64,000 nucleotides of DNA from Pseudomonas sp. CC6-YY-74. Its GTDB lineage: Bacteria > Pseudomonadota > Gammaproteobacteria > Pseudomonadales > Pseudomonadaceae. Below the pieces are notes generated by a model that was given only the letters and a program-made list of their open reading frames with translations, was not told where the DNA came from and ran no database searches. Position numbers and translations under genes: made by a program. The stretch spans positions 4,316,001-4,380,000 of the forward strand of contig NZ_CP019947.1 of assembly GCF_002025205.1 (NCBI RefSeq), given 5' to 3'. Shown in pieces: positions 27,742 through 35,777 of this stretch (positions are counted from its first letter, which is position 1; every line of letters starts with the position of its first letter).

Positions 27742-28713
27742 ATGAACCTGCGTTCCGGCCGTGATTGCCCGCTGGACTACCGCCTGGAGACAGGTGCCTT
27801 CGCTGGCCCGGCGCTGTTCGACTGCGACAGCCTGTATGTGATCGGTGGTTTGTATGGCAATCGGCAAGCGCTGGTTGCGTTCGAAGCCCTGCTGGCCGAC
27901 GAGCCGGGTGCGCGGGCGGTGTTCAACGGCGATGCCCACTGGTTCGACCGCGACCCGGTTATTTTCCAGGCCATCGAGCAGGGCTTGAGCGGGCACCTGG
28001 CCTTGCGCGGCAATGTCGAAACCGAACTCGGGCGTGCGCATGACAGCGGCGCCGGTTGCGGCTGCGCCTACCCGCTCACGGTAGACGACGCGCTGGTGCA
28101 GCGTTCCAATGCCATCCAGGCCGAGCTGAACCAGACAGTGCGCCACTTGCCGGGCATGGCCGCGCGACTGGCCGCCCGCCCGGCGACTGCGCTGGTCAGC
28201 GTCGGCGGCCAGCGGGTGGCGATCAGTCACGGTGACGAACAGTCCCTGGCCGGCTGGAATTGCGCCCGCGAAGCGCTGGCCGAGCCTGAGCGTCAGCAGC
28301 AACTGGGTCAGTGGCTGGCGAGCAATCGGCTCCGGGTGCTGGCTACCAGTCACACCTGCACGGCCGTGGCGTTGAACTTACCCCAGGCGGCGTTGATCAA
28401 TAACGGCGCGGCCGGATTGCCGAACTTTGCTGGCGGCCGCTATGGGTTGGTCAGCCGTATCGCCACCACGCCACACCCGGCAGCGCTGTATCGCTGCCAG
28501 CGCGATGGTCTGTTTATCGAGGCACTGCCGTTGAACTACGCTCACGACGCATTTCTTGCCGACTTCGACCGCCAGTGGCCAGCCGGCAGCCCGGCGGCGC
28601 GGTCTTATCGCTCCCGAATTCTTGGGGCCTGCGCGGAGCAACCGCAGCAGGCTCTGCTGGCCGGCTTCAGCCTGTGCCAAAGCCTCTGCGCACTGGAGGC
28701 GCTGGATCTATGA
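27742..28713 (+). CDS. divergent calcineurin-like metallophosphoesterase
   Basis: A 323-aa protein with a metallophosphoesterase-like motif series. VIGGLYGN (residues 34-40) stands where DxHGN is expected, followed by NGDAHWFD (62-69), LRGNVETE (89-95), ISHGDE and TSHTC. The later motifs are recognisable, but the first metal-binding Asp and His are replaced by Gly and Tyr, so catalysis may be altered. The start follows the peroxiredoxin stop by two bases, and the end overlaps the next start (ATGA). Its role in the operon is unknown. Confidence 0.72.
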   Translation: MNLRSGRDCPLDYRLETGAFAGPALFDCDSLYVIGGLYGNRQALVAFEALLADEPGARAVFNGDAHWFDRDPVIFQAIEQGLSGHLALRGNVETELGRAHDSGAGCGCAYPLTVDDALVQRSNAIQAELNQTVRHLPGMAARLAARPATALVSVGGQRVAISHGDEQSLAGWNCAREALAEPERQQQLGQWLASNRLRVLATSHTCTAVALNLPQAALINNGAAGLPNFAGGRYGLVSRIATTPHPAALYRCQRDGLFIEALPLNYAHDAFLADFDRQWPAGSPAARSYRSRILGACAEQPQQALLAGFSLCQSLCALEALDL

Positions 28714-30851
28714 ATAGTCGCAAACTGGCCTTGATGGGCCTGATCCTGGCGTTGCTCGGCAGCTTCTTTGTCTTCGACCTTGGCCAGTACCTCAACCTGG
28801 ATACGCTCAAGGCGCAGCAGGCGGCGCTTAACGCCCAGGTCGCGAGCAATCCCTGGCAGGCGGCCGGACTGTTCTTCCTCGCCTATGTCGCCGTCACGGC
28901 CTTGTCGCTGCCCGGCGCGGCGTTGATGACCCTGCTCGGCGGGGCGCTGTTTGGTTTGCTCGAAGGCTTGGTACTGGTGTCCTTCGCCTCCACGATGGGC
29001 GCGACCCTGGCCATGCTCAGCAGTCGCTTTCTGCTGCGCGACTGGGTGCGTGAGCGCTTTGGTCAACGCCTGGCCGGGATCGATGCCGGGGTCGAGCGCG
29101 AAGGCGCCTTCTACCTGTTCGCCCTGCGCCTGGTGCCGGTGTTCCCATTCTTCCTGATCAACCTGGCCATGGGCCTGACCCGGCTGCCCGCGCGCACCTA
29201 CTGGTGGGTCAGCCAGCTGGGCATGCTGCCGGGCACGCTGGTCTATGTGAACGCCGGTCGCGAGCTGGGTCAGCTGGAGTCGCTAGGCGGAATTCTCTCG
29301 CCGGGGCTGCTCGGTGCCTTCATCCTGCTCGGCCTGTTCCCCCTGATTGCGCGCAAGCTGCTCGGCCTGGTGCAGGCCCGGCGGGTGTATGCCGGCTGGC
29401 TCAAGCCCGATTCCTTCGACCGTAATCTGCTGGTGATTGGCGCCGGTGCCGGTGGCCTGGTCAGTGCCTACATCGCTGCGGCGGTGAAGGCCAAGGTCAG
29501 CCTGATCGAAAAGCACCAGATGGGCGGCGACTGCCTGAACACCGGCTGCGTGCCGTCCAAGGCGCTGCTGCGTTCGGCCAGGCTGGCCCATGAGCTGAAG
29601 CAGGGCGAGGCGCTGGGCTTCAGCGGCGTGCGCGGCAGCGTGGATTTTCCCGCGGTGATGCAGCGCATTCAGCGGGTGATTGCCGACATCGCACCGCACG
29701 ATTCGGTCGAGCGCTACAGCGGGTTAGGCGTAGAGGTGATCCAGGGCGAAGCCAAGCTCACCTCGCCCTGGACCGTGGAGGTGGGCGGCCAGACCCTGAG
29801 TAGCCGCAGCATCATTATCGCTGCCGGCGCGCGCCCGCTGGTGCCGAAAATCCCCGGTGTCGAGCTGGTGCAGGGCTACACCTCGGATACCATCTGGAAC
29901 CTGCGTGAGCAGCCGCGCTGGCTGCTGGTGCTGGGCGGCGGGCCGATTGGCTGCGAGCTGGCCCAGGCCTTTCAACGCCTCGGCAGCCAGGTGATTCAGG
30001 TCGAATTGGCCGAGCGCCTGATGCCGCGCGAGGATGCCGATGCCAGCGAACTGGTCCTCGCCAGCCTGCAGGCCGACGGCGTGGATGTACGCCTGCAGCA
30101 CCGTGCCGAGCGCTTCGAACTGGTCGATGGCGAGCAGCGCATGATTGCCCGCCGTCTCGACACCGGCGAGGAGGTGACCATCGCCTTCGACTGCCTGCTG
30201 CTGGCCCTCGGCCGGGTGGCCAATGTCAGCGGCTACGGGGTCGAGGAGCTGGGCCTGGTGGTGCGCCCCAACGGTACCCTGGAAACCGACGAATACCTGG
30301 CCACGCGCCTGCCCAACATCTATGCGGTGGGTGATGTCACCGGGCCTTATCAGTTCACCCATGTCGCCGCGCACCAGGCCTGGTACGCCGCGGTCAATGC
30401 GCTGTTCAGTGGCTTCAAGCGCTTCAAGGCGGACTACCGGGTGATTCCCTACTGCACCTTCACCGACCCGGAAGTGGCGCGGGTCGGCCTCAGCGAAGGC
30501 GAAGCCAAGGCGCAGAACATTGCCTATGAAGTGACCCGCTACGGCATCGACGACCTCGACCGGGCGATTGCCGACGAGGCCGCCCATGGCTATGTGAAGG
30601 TGCTCACCGTGCCAGGCAAGGACAAGATTCTCGGTGTGTGCATCGCCGGTGAGCATGCCGGCGAACTGCTCGCCGAATACGTGCTGGCGATGAAGCACAA
30701 CCTCGGCCTGAACAAGATTATCGGCATCATCCACAGTTACCCGACCATGGCCGAGGCCAACAAGTACGCAGCCGGCGAATGGAAGCGCGCCCATGCACCG
30801 CAACGGCTATTGCGCTGGGTCGAGCGTTTCCATGCCTGGAGACGAAACTGA
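28710..30851 (+). CDS. TVP38/TMEM64 membrane domain fused to a mercuric-reductase-like flavoprotein
   Basis: A 713-aa fusion. Residues 1 to about 230 are a membrane domain of the TVP38 (SNARE-associated, DedA-like) family, with ALSLPGAALMTLLGGALFG and ALRLVPVFPFFLINLAMGLT. From about residue 235 on it is a pyridine nucleotide-disulfide oxidoreductase. It has the FAD-binding LLVIGAGAGGLVSAY, the redox pair Cys275-x4-Cys280 in GGDCLNTGCVPSK, a second dinucleotide site LVLGGGPIGCELAQAF, NIYAVGDVTG, and the dimerisation domain ending in HSYPTMAE. The N-terminal metal-binding domain of true MerA is missing, as is the C-terminal Cys pair. The start overlaps the previous stop. Such a fusion ties a thiol redox reaction to the membrane; the substrate is unknown. 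Confidence 0.9.
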   Translation: MNSRKLALMGLILALLGSFFVFDLGQYLNLDTLKAQQAALNAQVASNPWQAAGLFFLAYVAVTALSLPGAALMTLLGGALFGLLEGLVLVSFASTMGATLAMLSSRFLLRDWVRERFGQRLAGIDAGVEREGAFYLFALRLVPVFPFFLINLAMGLTRLPARTYWWVSQLGMLPGTLVYVNAGRELGQLESLGGILSPGLLGAFILLGLFPLIARKLLGLVQARRVYAGWLKPDSFDRNLLVIGAGAGGLVSAYIAAAVKAKVSLIEKHQMGGDCLNTGCVPSKALLRSARLAHELKQGEALGFSGVRGSVDFPAVMQRIQRVIADIAPHDSVERYSGLGVEVIQGEAKLTSPWTVEVGGQTLSSRSIIIAAGARPLVPKIPGVELVQGYTSDTIWNLREQPRWLLVLGGGPIGCELAQAFQRLGSQVIQVELAERLMPREDADASELVLASLQADGVDVRLQHRAERFELVDGEQRMIARRLDTGEEVTIAFDCLLLALGRVANVSGYGVEELGLVVRPNGTLETDEYLATRLPNIYAVGDVTGPYQFTHVAAHQAWYAAVNALFSGFKRFKADYRVIPYCTFTDPEVARVGLSEGEAKAQNIAYEVTRYGIDDLDRAIADEAAHGYVKVLTVPGKDKILGVCIAGEHAGELLAEYVLAMKHNLGLNKIIGIIHSYPTMAEANKYAAGEWKRAHAPQRLLRWVERFHAWRRN

Positions 30852-31564
30852 TGCGCGCACTGCTGCTCGGCCTGGCGCTGCTGGCCCCCCTGGCCCAGGC
30901 GCAGAACGCGCTGACGCCCTGGACCGCCGGCCCGCCGCAAGACGAGTGGTCGGCGCCCTGGCGCCTGGCGGATATCCCTAAACTCAAGCCTTCGGCGCGC
31001 AGCCTGGTCGAGCAGGACGGGCGCGCCGTCTTGCGCATCCAGGCCGACGCGGCAGCCGGCGGCTTGCTGCATCCGCTCGATCTGCCCGGCGACCAGCCCT
31101 GGCAACTGAGCTGGCAATGGCGCAGCGAGCAACGCCTGGACCAGGCACGCTTTGCCACCCGCGAGGGTGACGACTATGCCGCCAGGGTCTATGTGTTGCT
31201 GGATTACCCGCTGGCCAGCCTGCCGTTCCTGACCCGGCAGAAGCTGCGTCTGGCGCGCACCTTCTACGACTCCAGTTTGCCGGCGGCGACCCTCAGCTAC
31301 GTCTGGGACAACCGCGTGGCTCCCGGTACCCATGCGCGCAGCGCCTACACCGAACAGGTCGAAATGCTCGCACTGCGTGGTCCAGAAGCGCCGCTCGGGC
31401 AGTGGCTGACGGAGACTCGCGATCTGCGCGCCGACGCCATCGCCGCCTTCGGCAGCGCGCCGCAGCGCATTCTCGGGGTGGTCTTCGCCGCCGACAGCGA
31501 CAACACCGGCGAGCGCGTCGAGAGCTTTTTTGCCGAGGCGCAATTGCGTGTCGAGGCTCCCTGA
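30851..31564 (+). CDS. DUF3047 exported protein
   Basis: A 237-aa protein with a clear signal peptide (MRALLLGLALLAPLAQA) and a body of the DUF3047 type, including WQLSWQWRS and YAARVYVLLDYPL and a C-terminal LGVVFAADSDNTGE. It is expected in the periplasm. The start overlaps the previous stop by one base (TGATG), so it belongs to the ArsS-like operon. DUF3047 genes occur beside ArsS/TVP38 genes in other bacteria, but no activity is known. Confidence 0.85.
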   Translation: MRALLLGLALLAPLAQAQNALTPWTAGPPQDEWSAPWRLADIPKLKPSARSLVEQDGRAVLRIQADAAAGGLLHPLDLPGDQPWQLSWQWRSEQRLDQARFATREGDDYAARVYVLLDYPLASLPFLTRQKLRLARTFYDSSLPAATLSYVWDNRVAPGTHARSAYTEQVEMLALRGPEAPLGQWLTETRDLRADAIAAFGSAPQRILGVVFAADSDNTGERVESFFAEAQLRVEAP

Positions 31565-31579
31565 GCGCCGCTGGTTAGC

Positions 31580-31738
31580 GTCCTGCAGGTCGAAAGCGCT
31601 CTCGCTCACCGCGCCATCCGGGCACCGCCAGTCGTCCGGCACCTCGCTCCAGGGCGTGCTGGCGGCGCTGCCCTGGTCCGGCCAGCCGGCGCTTTCGTCA
31701 TAGGCCCGTCCGCAGACGATGCAGGTCCAGGTCTTCAT
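31580..31738 (-). pseudogene. rubredoxin relic lacking the fourth cysteine
   Basis: The first 50 codons are rubredoxin: MKTWTCIVCGRAYDESAGWP has the first CxxC, and VPDDWRCPDGAVSESAFDL aligns with the second iron-binding loop. The expected CPxCG reads CPDGA, so the fourth iron ligand is absent. The frame then runs on through the opposite-strand DUF3047 gene instead of stopping after about 55 codons. It is probably a dead electron-carrier gene; a one-codon deletion plus loss of the stop explains it. The end coordinate is only where homology fades. Confidence 0.65.
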
Positions 31739-32141
31739 GCCGTTACCGCGTTGTTCAGGGAGCGCTGGTTGAGGTCGAAGTCGACCAGCGCCGCAGCGCC
31801 AGCAGCGTCAGGCGATTCAGATTCGCCAGGTAGTCACGGTACTCGGCGAGCCGCTGTAACCGCGCCCGCGTTCAGGCGGTCTGGGTCTGCGCCGCCGGCT
31901 GCCCCTGGGCCGCCGAGATACAGCGCCGAGGACATCCTGATGCTTGGGCGGGCGGCAGCGCTGGCGCCATCACCAGTTGGCGAATATGCGCCGATCGTTG
32001 TTGCTCATTTATCTGGGCAACACTTGTGGGAGAAAGGGACATGCCTACAGCCTATGCTTGAACATGCTGCTACTGTGCCGCGACAGTCGGCCAGCCGCCG
32101 GACCCTGAACGCCAACCTGTTGACCGGACACGCCAATCTGC
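31739..32141. other. decayed region with unassigned minus-strand gene remains
   Basis: No intact gene. On the minus strand, pieces in different frames read like protein: MSNNDRRIFA from an ATG near 32009, APALPPAQA like a signal-peptide end, and LAEYRDYLANLNRLTLLAL near 31850. Stops and frame changes interrupt them. The last piece ends in an ATGA overlap with the rubredoxin relic. I cannot name the ancestor; it may be an exported protein co-transcribed with rubredoxin. Confidence 0.4.
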
Positions 32142-32420
32142 ATGACTGATGAACCCACCACCCTGGCCAGCTGGACCCGCGGCCTGCGCAAGCAGGGCGA
32201 TGCGCTGGCCGCGCTGTGCAGTGAGGTCGGGCTGAAACCCCGCCTGCTCGCCGCGACCCGTCAGAGCCTGGCCTTGCAGCATGTGCGCGACCCGCGCGGC
32301 TCGATCGGCGAGCGTGCCTGCCTACTCGGTTTCGCCGACACCAGCAGCTTCAGTCGGGCCTTCACGCGCTGGGCCGGACAGGCGCCCAGCCATTACCGCG
32401 ACGGACTCAAACAGCCATGA
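32142..32420 (+). pseudogene. AraC-family regulator, C-terminal relic
   Basis: The 92-codon frame contains the end of an AraC DNA-binding domain: LAATRQSLALQHVRDPRGSI, then ACLLGFADTSSFSRAFTRW and GQAPSHYRDG. The ligand-binding domain and the first helix-turn-helix are gone. The ATG at 32142 looks incidental. Its stop overlaps the start of the next gene, so the parent regulator was probably directly upstream of and linked to that oxidoreductase. Confidence 0.75.
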
Positions 32421-33493
32421 GCCACTACGATTTAATCCTGATCGGTGCCGGCCATGCCCACCTCGGCGTGCTGCGCCGTTGGGCGCGGGTCGAGCGGCCG
32501 CCAGGGCGCATTGCTCTGCTCAGCGCCGGGCATGAGGCCTGGTACTCGGGCATGCTGCCGGGCTTGCTGGCCGGGCGGCACGTCGCGGCCGATTGCCAGA
32601 TCGAACTGGCGCCACTGTGCCGGGCGGCCAAGGTCGAGCTGATTGTCGGCGCAGCCGAAACACTGACTGCCGTGCAGCAACAGGTGCAACTGGCCGATGG
32701 CCGCAGCCTGAATGCCGATTGGCTGTCGTTGAATGTCGGTGGTCAAGTTGCCTGCCCGCCGCAACAGGGTGCTGGCATGCAGGTGCTGGCGGTCAAACCC
32801 TTCGCCGACTTTCTCAGCGGCTGGCAGAACTGGCAGGCGGATCCGCAGCCGCTGGCAATTCTCGGCGGTGGCGCGGCCGGGGTCGAGTTGGCCCTGGCCT
32901 TGGCCGATCAGGTGCCGCAGCTGGCCCTGTTCTGCCGCGGGCCATTGCTCGCCGGACACTCGGCGGGCCTGCGCATGCGCGCCCTCGGCCATTTGCGCCA
33001 GCGCCGCGTGCGGGTGCGCGAAGACTGCCCGATCAGCCGCATCGACGGCGACTGCCTGACCAGCGGGATGGCGCCGGTCTGGCGTGGCCCGCGCCTGCTC
33101 CTGGCCAGTGGCGCACAGGCCTTGCCCTGGCTGGCGCAGAGCGGCCTGGACTGCGATGCAGACGGCTTCGTGCAGATCGCCGCGACCCTGCAAAGTCATT
33201 CCCATCCGCACATTTTTGCCGTCGGCGACTGCGCCAGCCTGCCTGGTGCGCGCAAGAGCGGCGTGTATTCGGTGCGTCAGGCGCCTGTCCTGGCGGCCAA
33301 CCTCAACGCGGCGCTGCGTGGCTTGCCGCTGCGCGACTATCGTGCGCAACGGCAGAGTCTGGCGCTGCTTGCCACTGGCGATGGCGGCGCCTTGCTCAGT
33401 TGGCGTGGTTACAGCGCCGATGGGCAACTGTTCGGGCGCTGGAAGGATTACCTCGACCGCGGGTTTATCCAGCGCCATCGCCTTTCCGGTTAG
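32417..33493 (+). CDS. FAD/NAD-binding oxidoreductase of the SelD-associated type
   Basis: A 358-aa pyridine nucleotide-disulfide oxidoreductase-fold protein. It has the N-terminal FAD site LILIGAGHAHLGVL, an NAD site LAILGGGAAGVELALALA and the flavin-contact FAVGDCASLPG. The GAGHAH variant is typical of the family found as the N-terminal half of some selenophosphate synthases (SelD) or encoded beside them. No selD gene is visible here. The start ATGA overlaps the AraC relic stop. Related NADH dehydrogenases are an alternative reading; the substrate is not known. Confidence 0.82.
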   Translation: MSHYDLILIGAGHAHLGVLRRWARVERPPGRIALLSAGHEAWYSGMLPGLLAGRHVAADCQIELAPLCRAAKVELIVGAAETLTAVQQQVQLADGRSLNADWLSLNVGGQVACPPQQGAGMQVLAVKPFADFLSGWQNWQADPQPLAILGGGAAGVELALALADQVPQLALFCRGPLLAGHSAGLRMRALGHLRQRRVRVREDCPISRIDGDCLTSGMAPVWRGPRLLLASGAQALPWLAQSGLDCDADGFVQIAATLQSHSHPHIFAVGDCASLPGARKSGVYSVRQAPVLAANLNAALRGLPLRDYRAQRQSLALLATGDGGALLSWRGYSADGQLFGRWKDYLDRGFIQRHRLSG

Positions 33494-33702
33494 CCGTGTG
33501 CGACCAAAGTGTCATGGTCTGGCGTGGCTATGCGTGATCGAATCAACCTCCGCTGCGCGGGTGGTTGCCGAGACCGGCTGCCGGCCGCCTGCTGCAGATA
33601 GTCCCGCAGTGCGCGTACGGCTCAGGCACTTGAGCGGCAGCTGCGCAAGTAAGAAAGCAGTAGGCCCCCGGTTTCGCCAGAATAAAAACGATGAGGTCCG
33701 TC

Positions 33703-35271
33703 ATGAGCACTGCCGTTACCCGCTCTCCCGCCGCCTGCGTCATGCACATACTCGGGCTGGTCGCCGTGATCATCACCTACCAGCAATTCCAGCTGCCTGG
33801 CTACCTGAGCATTGGCTTGTTCCTGCTGCTGGCCCTGTGGCCCTGGTTCGGCCCCTGGCGGCGTGGCGCCGCCGCGGCGTCGGCAAGCAGCGCGGCGAGC
33901 ACGGATTTCGCCAAGCTGAGCCAGAACCTGTCGCAACACACCTGCCATAACGCCTTGTCCGCCGCCCAGGTGGCGCATGCGGTGCAGCAACTGGCCGATA
34001 AGCTGAAGTCGCAGTTGCTCGCGGTCGAGCAGATCAGCCAGGGTGCCGACGCGATCACCCACACCGAACAGGACAGTGCCCGGCGTGCCGAACAGACCCT
34101 GAAGGCAGCGCATACCGTGCGTCAGAGCAGTGCCGACGGCCAGCAGGCGTTGCTCCAGGCGATTGCCCGGATGCAGCGCTTGAGCGCGCAGACGGCGGCC
34201 AGCCGCGAGTTGATCGACGGCCTGAGCAGCCGCACCGAACAGATCGAGAAGGTTACTCAGGTGATCCAGTCGATTGCCAGCCAGACCAACCTGCTGGCGC
34301 TCAATGCCGCCATCGAAGCGGCGCGCGCCGGCGAGCAGGGCCGTGGTTTCGCGGTGGTCGCCGATGAGGTGCGCAACCTTGCCGCGCGCACCGCCACGGC
34401 CACCGAGGAAGTCGGCCAGATGGTCAGCGATATCCGCCAGCAGAGCACGGCGGTAGTGGCGCATATTCAGGAACAGGCCAGTGAGCTGGATCAGACCGCG
34501 CAGCAGGTCGAGGAGACTGGCGGGCAGTTGCACGGTATCGCCGAGCTGGCCGTGGATGTGGAAAACCAGGTGGCGCAGATCAGCGCTGGCGCCGCGAGCA
34601 ATCATGAGCGTCTGGCCAGCCTGTTCGTCGCCGTCGAGCAATTGCGCGGCGACGTGCATGCCAGCGAGGCGCAGACCCGTCAGCTGGGAGATGCCGCCGG
34701 GCGCCTGGTCGGCCAGGCCGAGACCGTCAGCGAGCAGCTCGCCGCGGTGGGGCTGGACGATTATCACCAGCGCATCTATGACCTTGCCTGCGAAGGAGCC
34801 GCGAGCATCGCCGCCCAGTTCGAGGCCGACATCCAGGGCGGCCGGGTTGGCCTCGACGACCTCTTCGACCGTCACTATCAGCCGGTTTCGGGCAGCTTCC
34901 CGGCCAAGTACCAGACCCGCTTCGACCGCTACGCCGATCAGGTCTTGCCGGCGCTGCAGGAACCGCTGCTGGCGCGCCACGAAGGTCTGGTGTTTGCCAT
35001 CGTCAGCACCCCGGAAGGCTACGTGCCGACCCACAACAATGCCTTCAACCACCCGCCCAGTGGCGACCGCGTACGCGATACGGCGAAGAGCCGCAGCAAG
35101 CGCCTGTTCAACGACCGTACCGGCATCCGTTGCGGCAGTCACCAGAAACCCCTGCTGCTGCAGACCTACATGCGCGACACCGGCGAGCTGATGCACGACC
35201 TGTCCGTGCCGATTCAGGTGCAGGGCCGCCATTGGGGCGGCTTGCGCCTGGGTTACAAGCCGGAGCCATAG
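33703..35271 (+). CDS. methyl-accepting chemotaxis protein with C-terminal sensor domain
   Basis: A 522-aa chemoreceptor. Two short N-terminal membrane helices (MHILGLVAVIITY and IGLFLLLALWPWF) leave almost no periplasmic domain. The signalling hairpin follows, with tip SIASQTNLLALNAAIEAARA and GRGFAVVADEVRNLA. After residue 350 comes an extra domain of about 170 residues (DDYHQRIYDLACEGAASIAA, YVPTHNNAFNHP, RNTAKSRSKR-like segments) resembling a single Cache-type sensor placed in the cytoplasm. ATG 33703 is favoured by the AGG site before it; ATG 33691 is also in frame. The ligand is unknown. Confidence 0.9.
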   Translation: MSTAVTRSPAACVMHILGLVAVIITYQQFQLPGYLSIGLFLLLALWPWFGPWRRGAAAASASSAASTDFAKLSQNLSQHTCHNALSAAQVAHAVQQLADKLKSQLLAVEQISQGADAITHTEQDSARRAEQTLKAAHTVRQSSADGQQALLQAIARMQRLSAQTAASRELIDGLSSRTEQIEKVTQVIQSIASQTNLLALNAAIEAARAGEQGRGFAVVADEVRNLAARTATATEEVGQMVSDIRQQSTAVVAHIQEQASELDQTAQQVEETGGQLHGIAELAVDVENQVAQISAGAASNHERLASLFVAVEQLRGDVHASEAQTRQLGDAAGRLVGQAETVSEQLAAVGLDDYHQRIYDLACEGAASIAAQFEADIQGGRVGLDDLFDRHYQPVSGSFPAKYQTRFDRYADQVLPALQEPLLARHEGLVFAIVSTPEGYVPTHNNAFNHPPSGDRVRDTAKSRSKRLFNDRTGIRCGSHQKPLLLQTYMRDTGELMHDLSVPIQVQGRHWGGLRLGYKPEP

Positions 35272-35777
35272 GCGCCTAACGCCTTCCTGCGGCCTGCATC
35301 GCCGCGAGGGCGGGTGACGCACATGGCGATGGGACATGCCGCAAACCGTCAGCCACGGGCGCGGCCCTTGCATCAGAGCAACCGCCTGGCCACAGGCGCT
35401 TTGCGTGCAGGCCGCTAACCTGCAGCCGAGTCGAATGTTTAGCGCTGCCATAACTGAACATGTGAAAAGTCGGATTTAACTGTCACTTGGCTCTGTGCGA
35501 GCCTCTTCAGTCATGAGTTCCCCCTGAGTTGTCTGTTTCGGCCCCTGTTCTTTCCGTCTCGACGGGAACGACTGTTCTTCGGCGCCGATCGGCTCAATCC
35601 GTTGCTGCCTGAAATCCTCGCGTTCTGGGCGTTATGGCATTGCCGTCATGCCCGCCCACCGGATAGCGCTGTCGTTCTAGTCTGAATAAGTCGGCTGCAC
35701 CCGTGTGCAGCCCTTCCGATGATTGTGTCCGGCCGCCATCGACCGGACGTGCGCCCTTTGGCGCTAACGAGAGCCTC
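35272..35777. other. 505-base intergenic region
   Basis: No convincing gene on either strand. It must hold the promoter of the glutamine-synthetase-like gene. A small palindrome TGCAGG/CCTGCA lies near 35404-35425. No sigma-54 or known operator pattern was found with confidence. Confidence 0.5.

Noticed and set aside
30737..31570. Long antisense frame continuing the rubredoxin reading frame through DUF3047
   Set aside because: Only the first 50 codons resemble a protein family. The rest mirrors a well-supported gene with a signal peptide on the other strand.
35272..35777. Sigma-54 promoter in the gap before the glutamine-synthetase-like gene
   Set aside because: A TGGCC...TTTGC pair near 35387 has the wrong spacing (13 rather than 10 bases between GG and GC).
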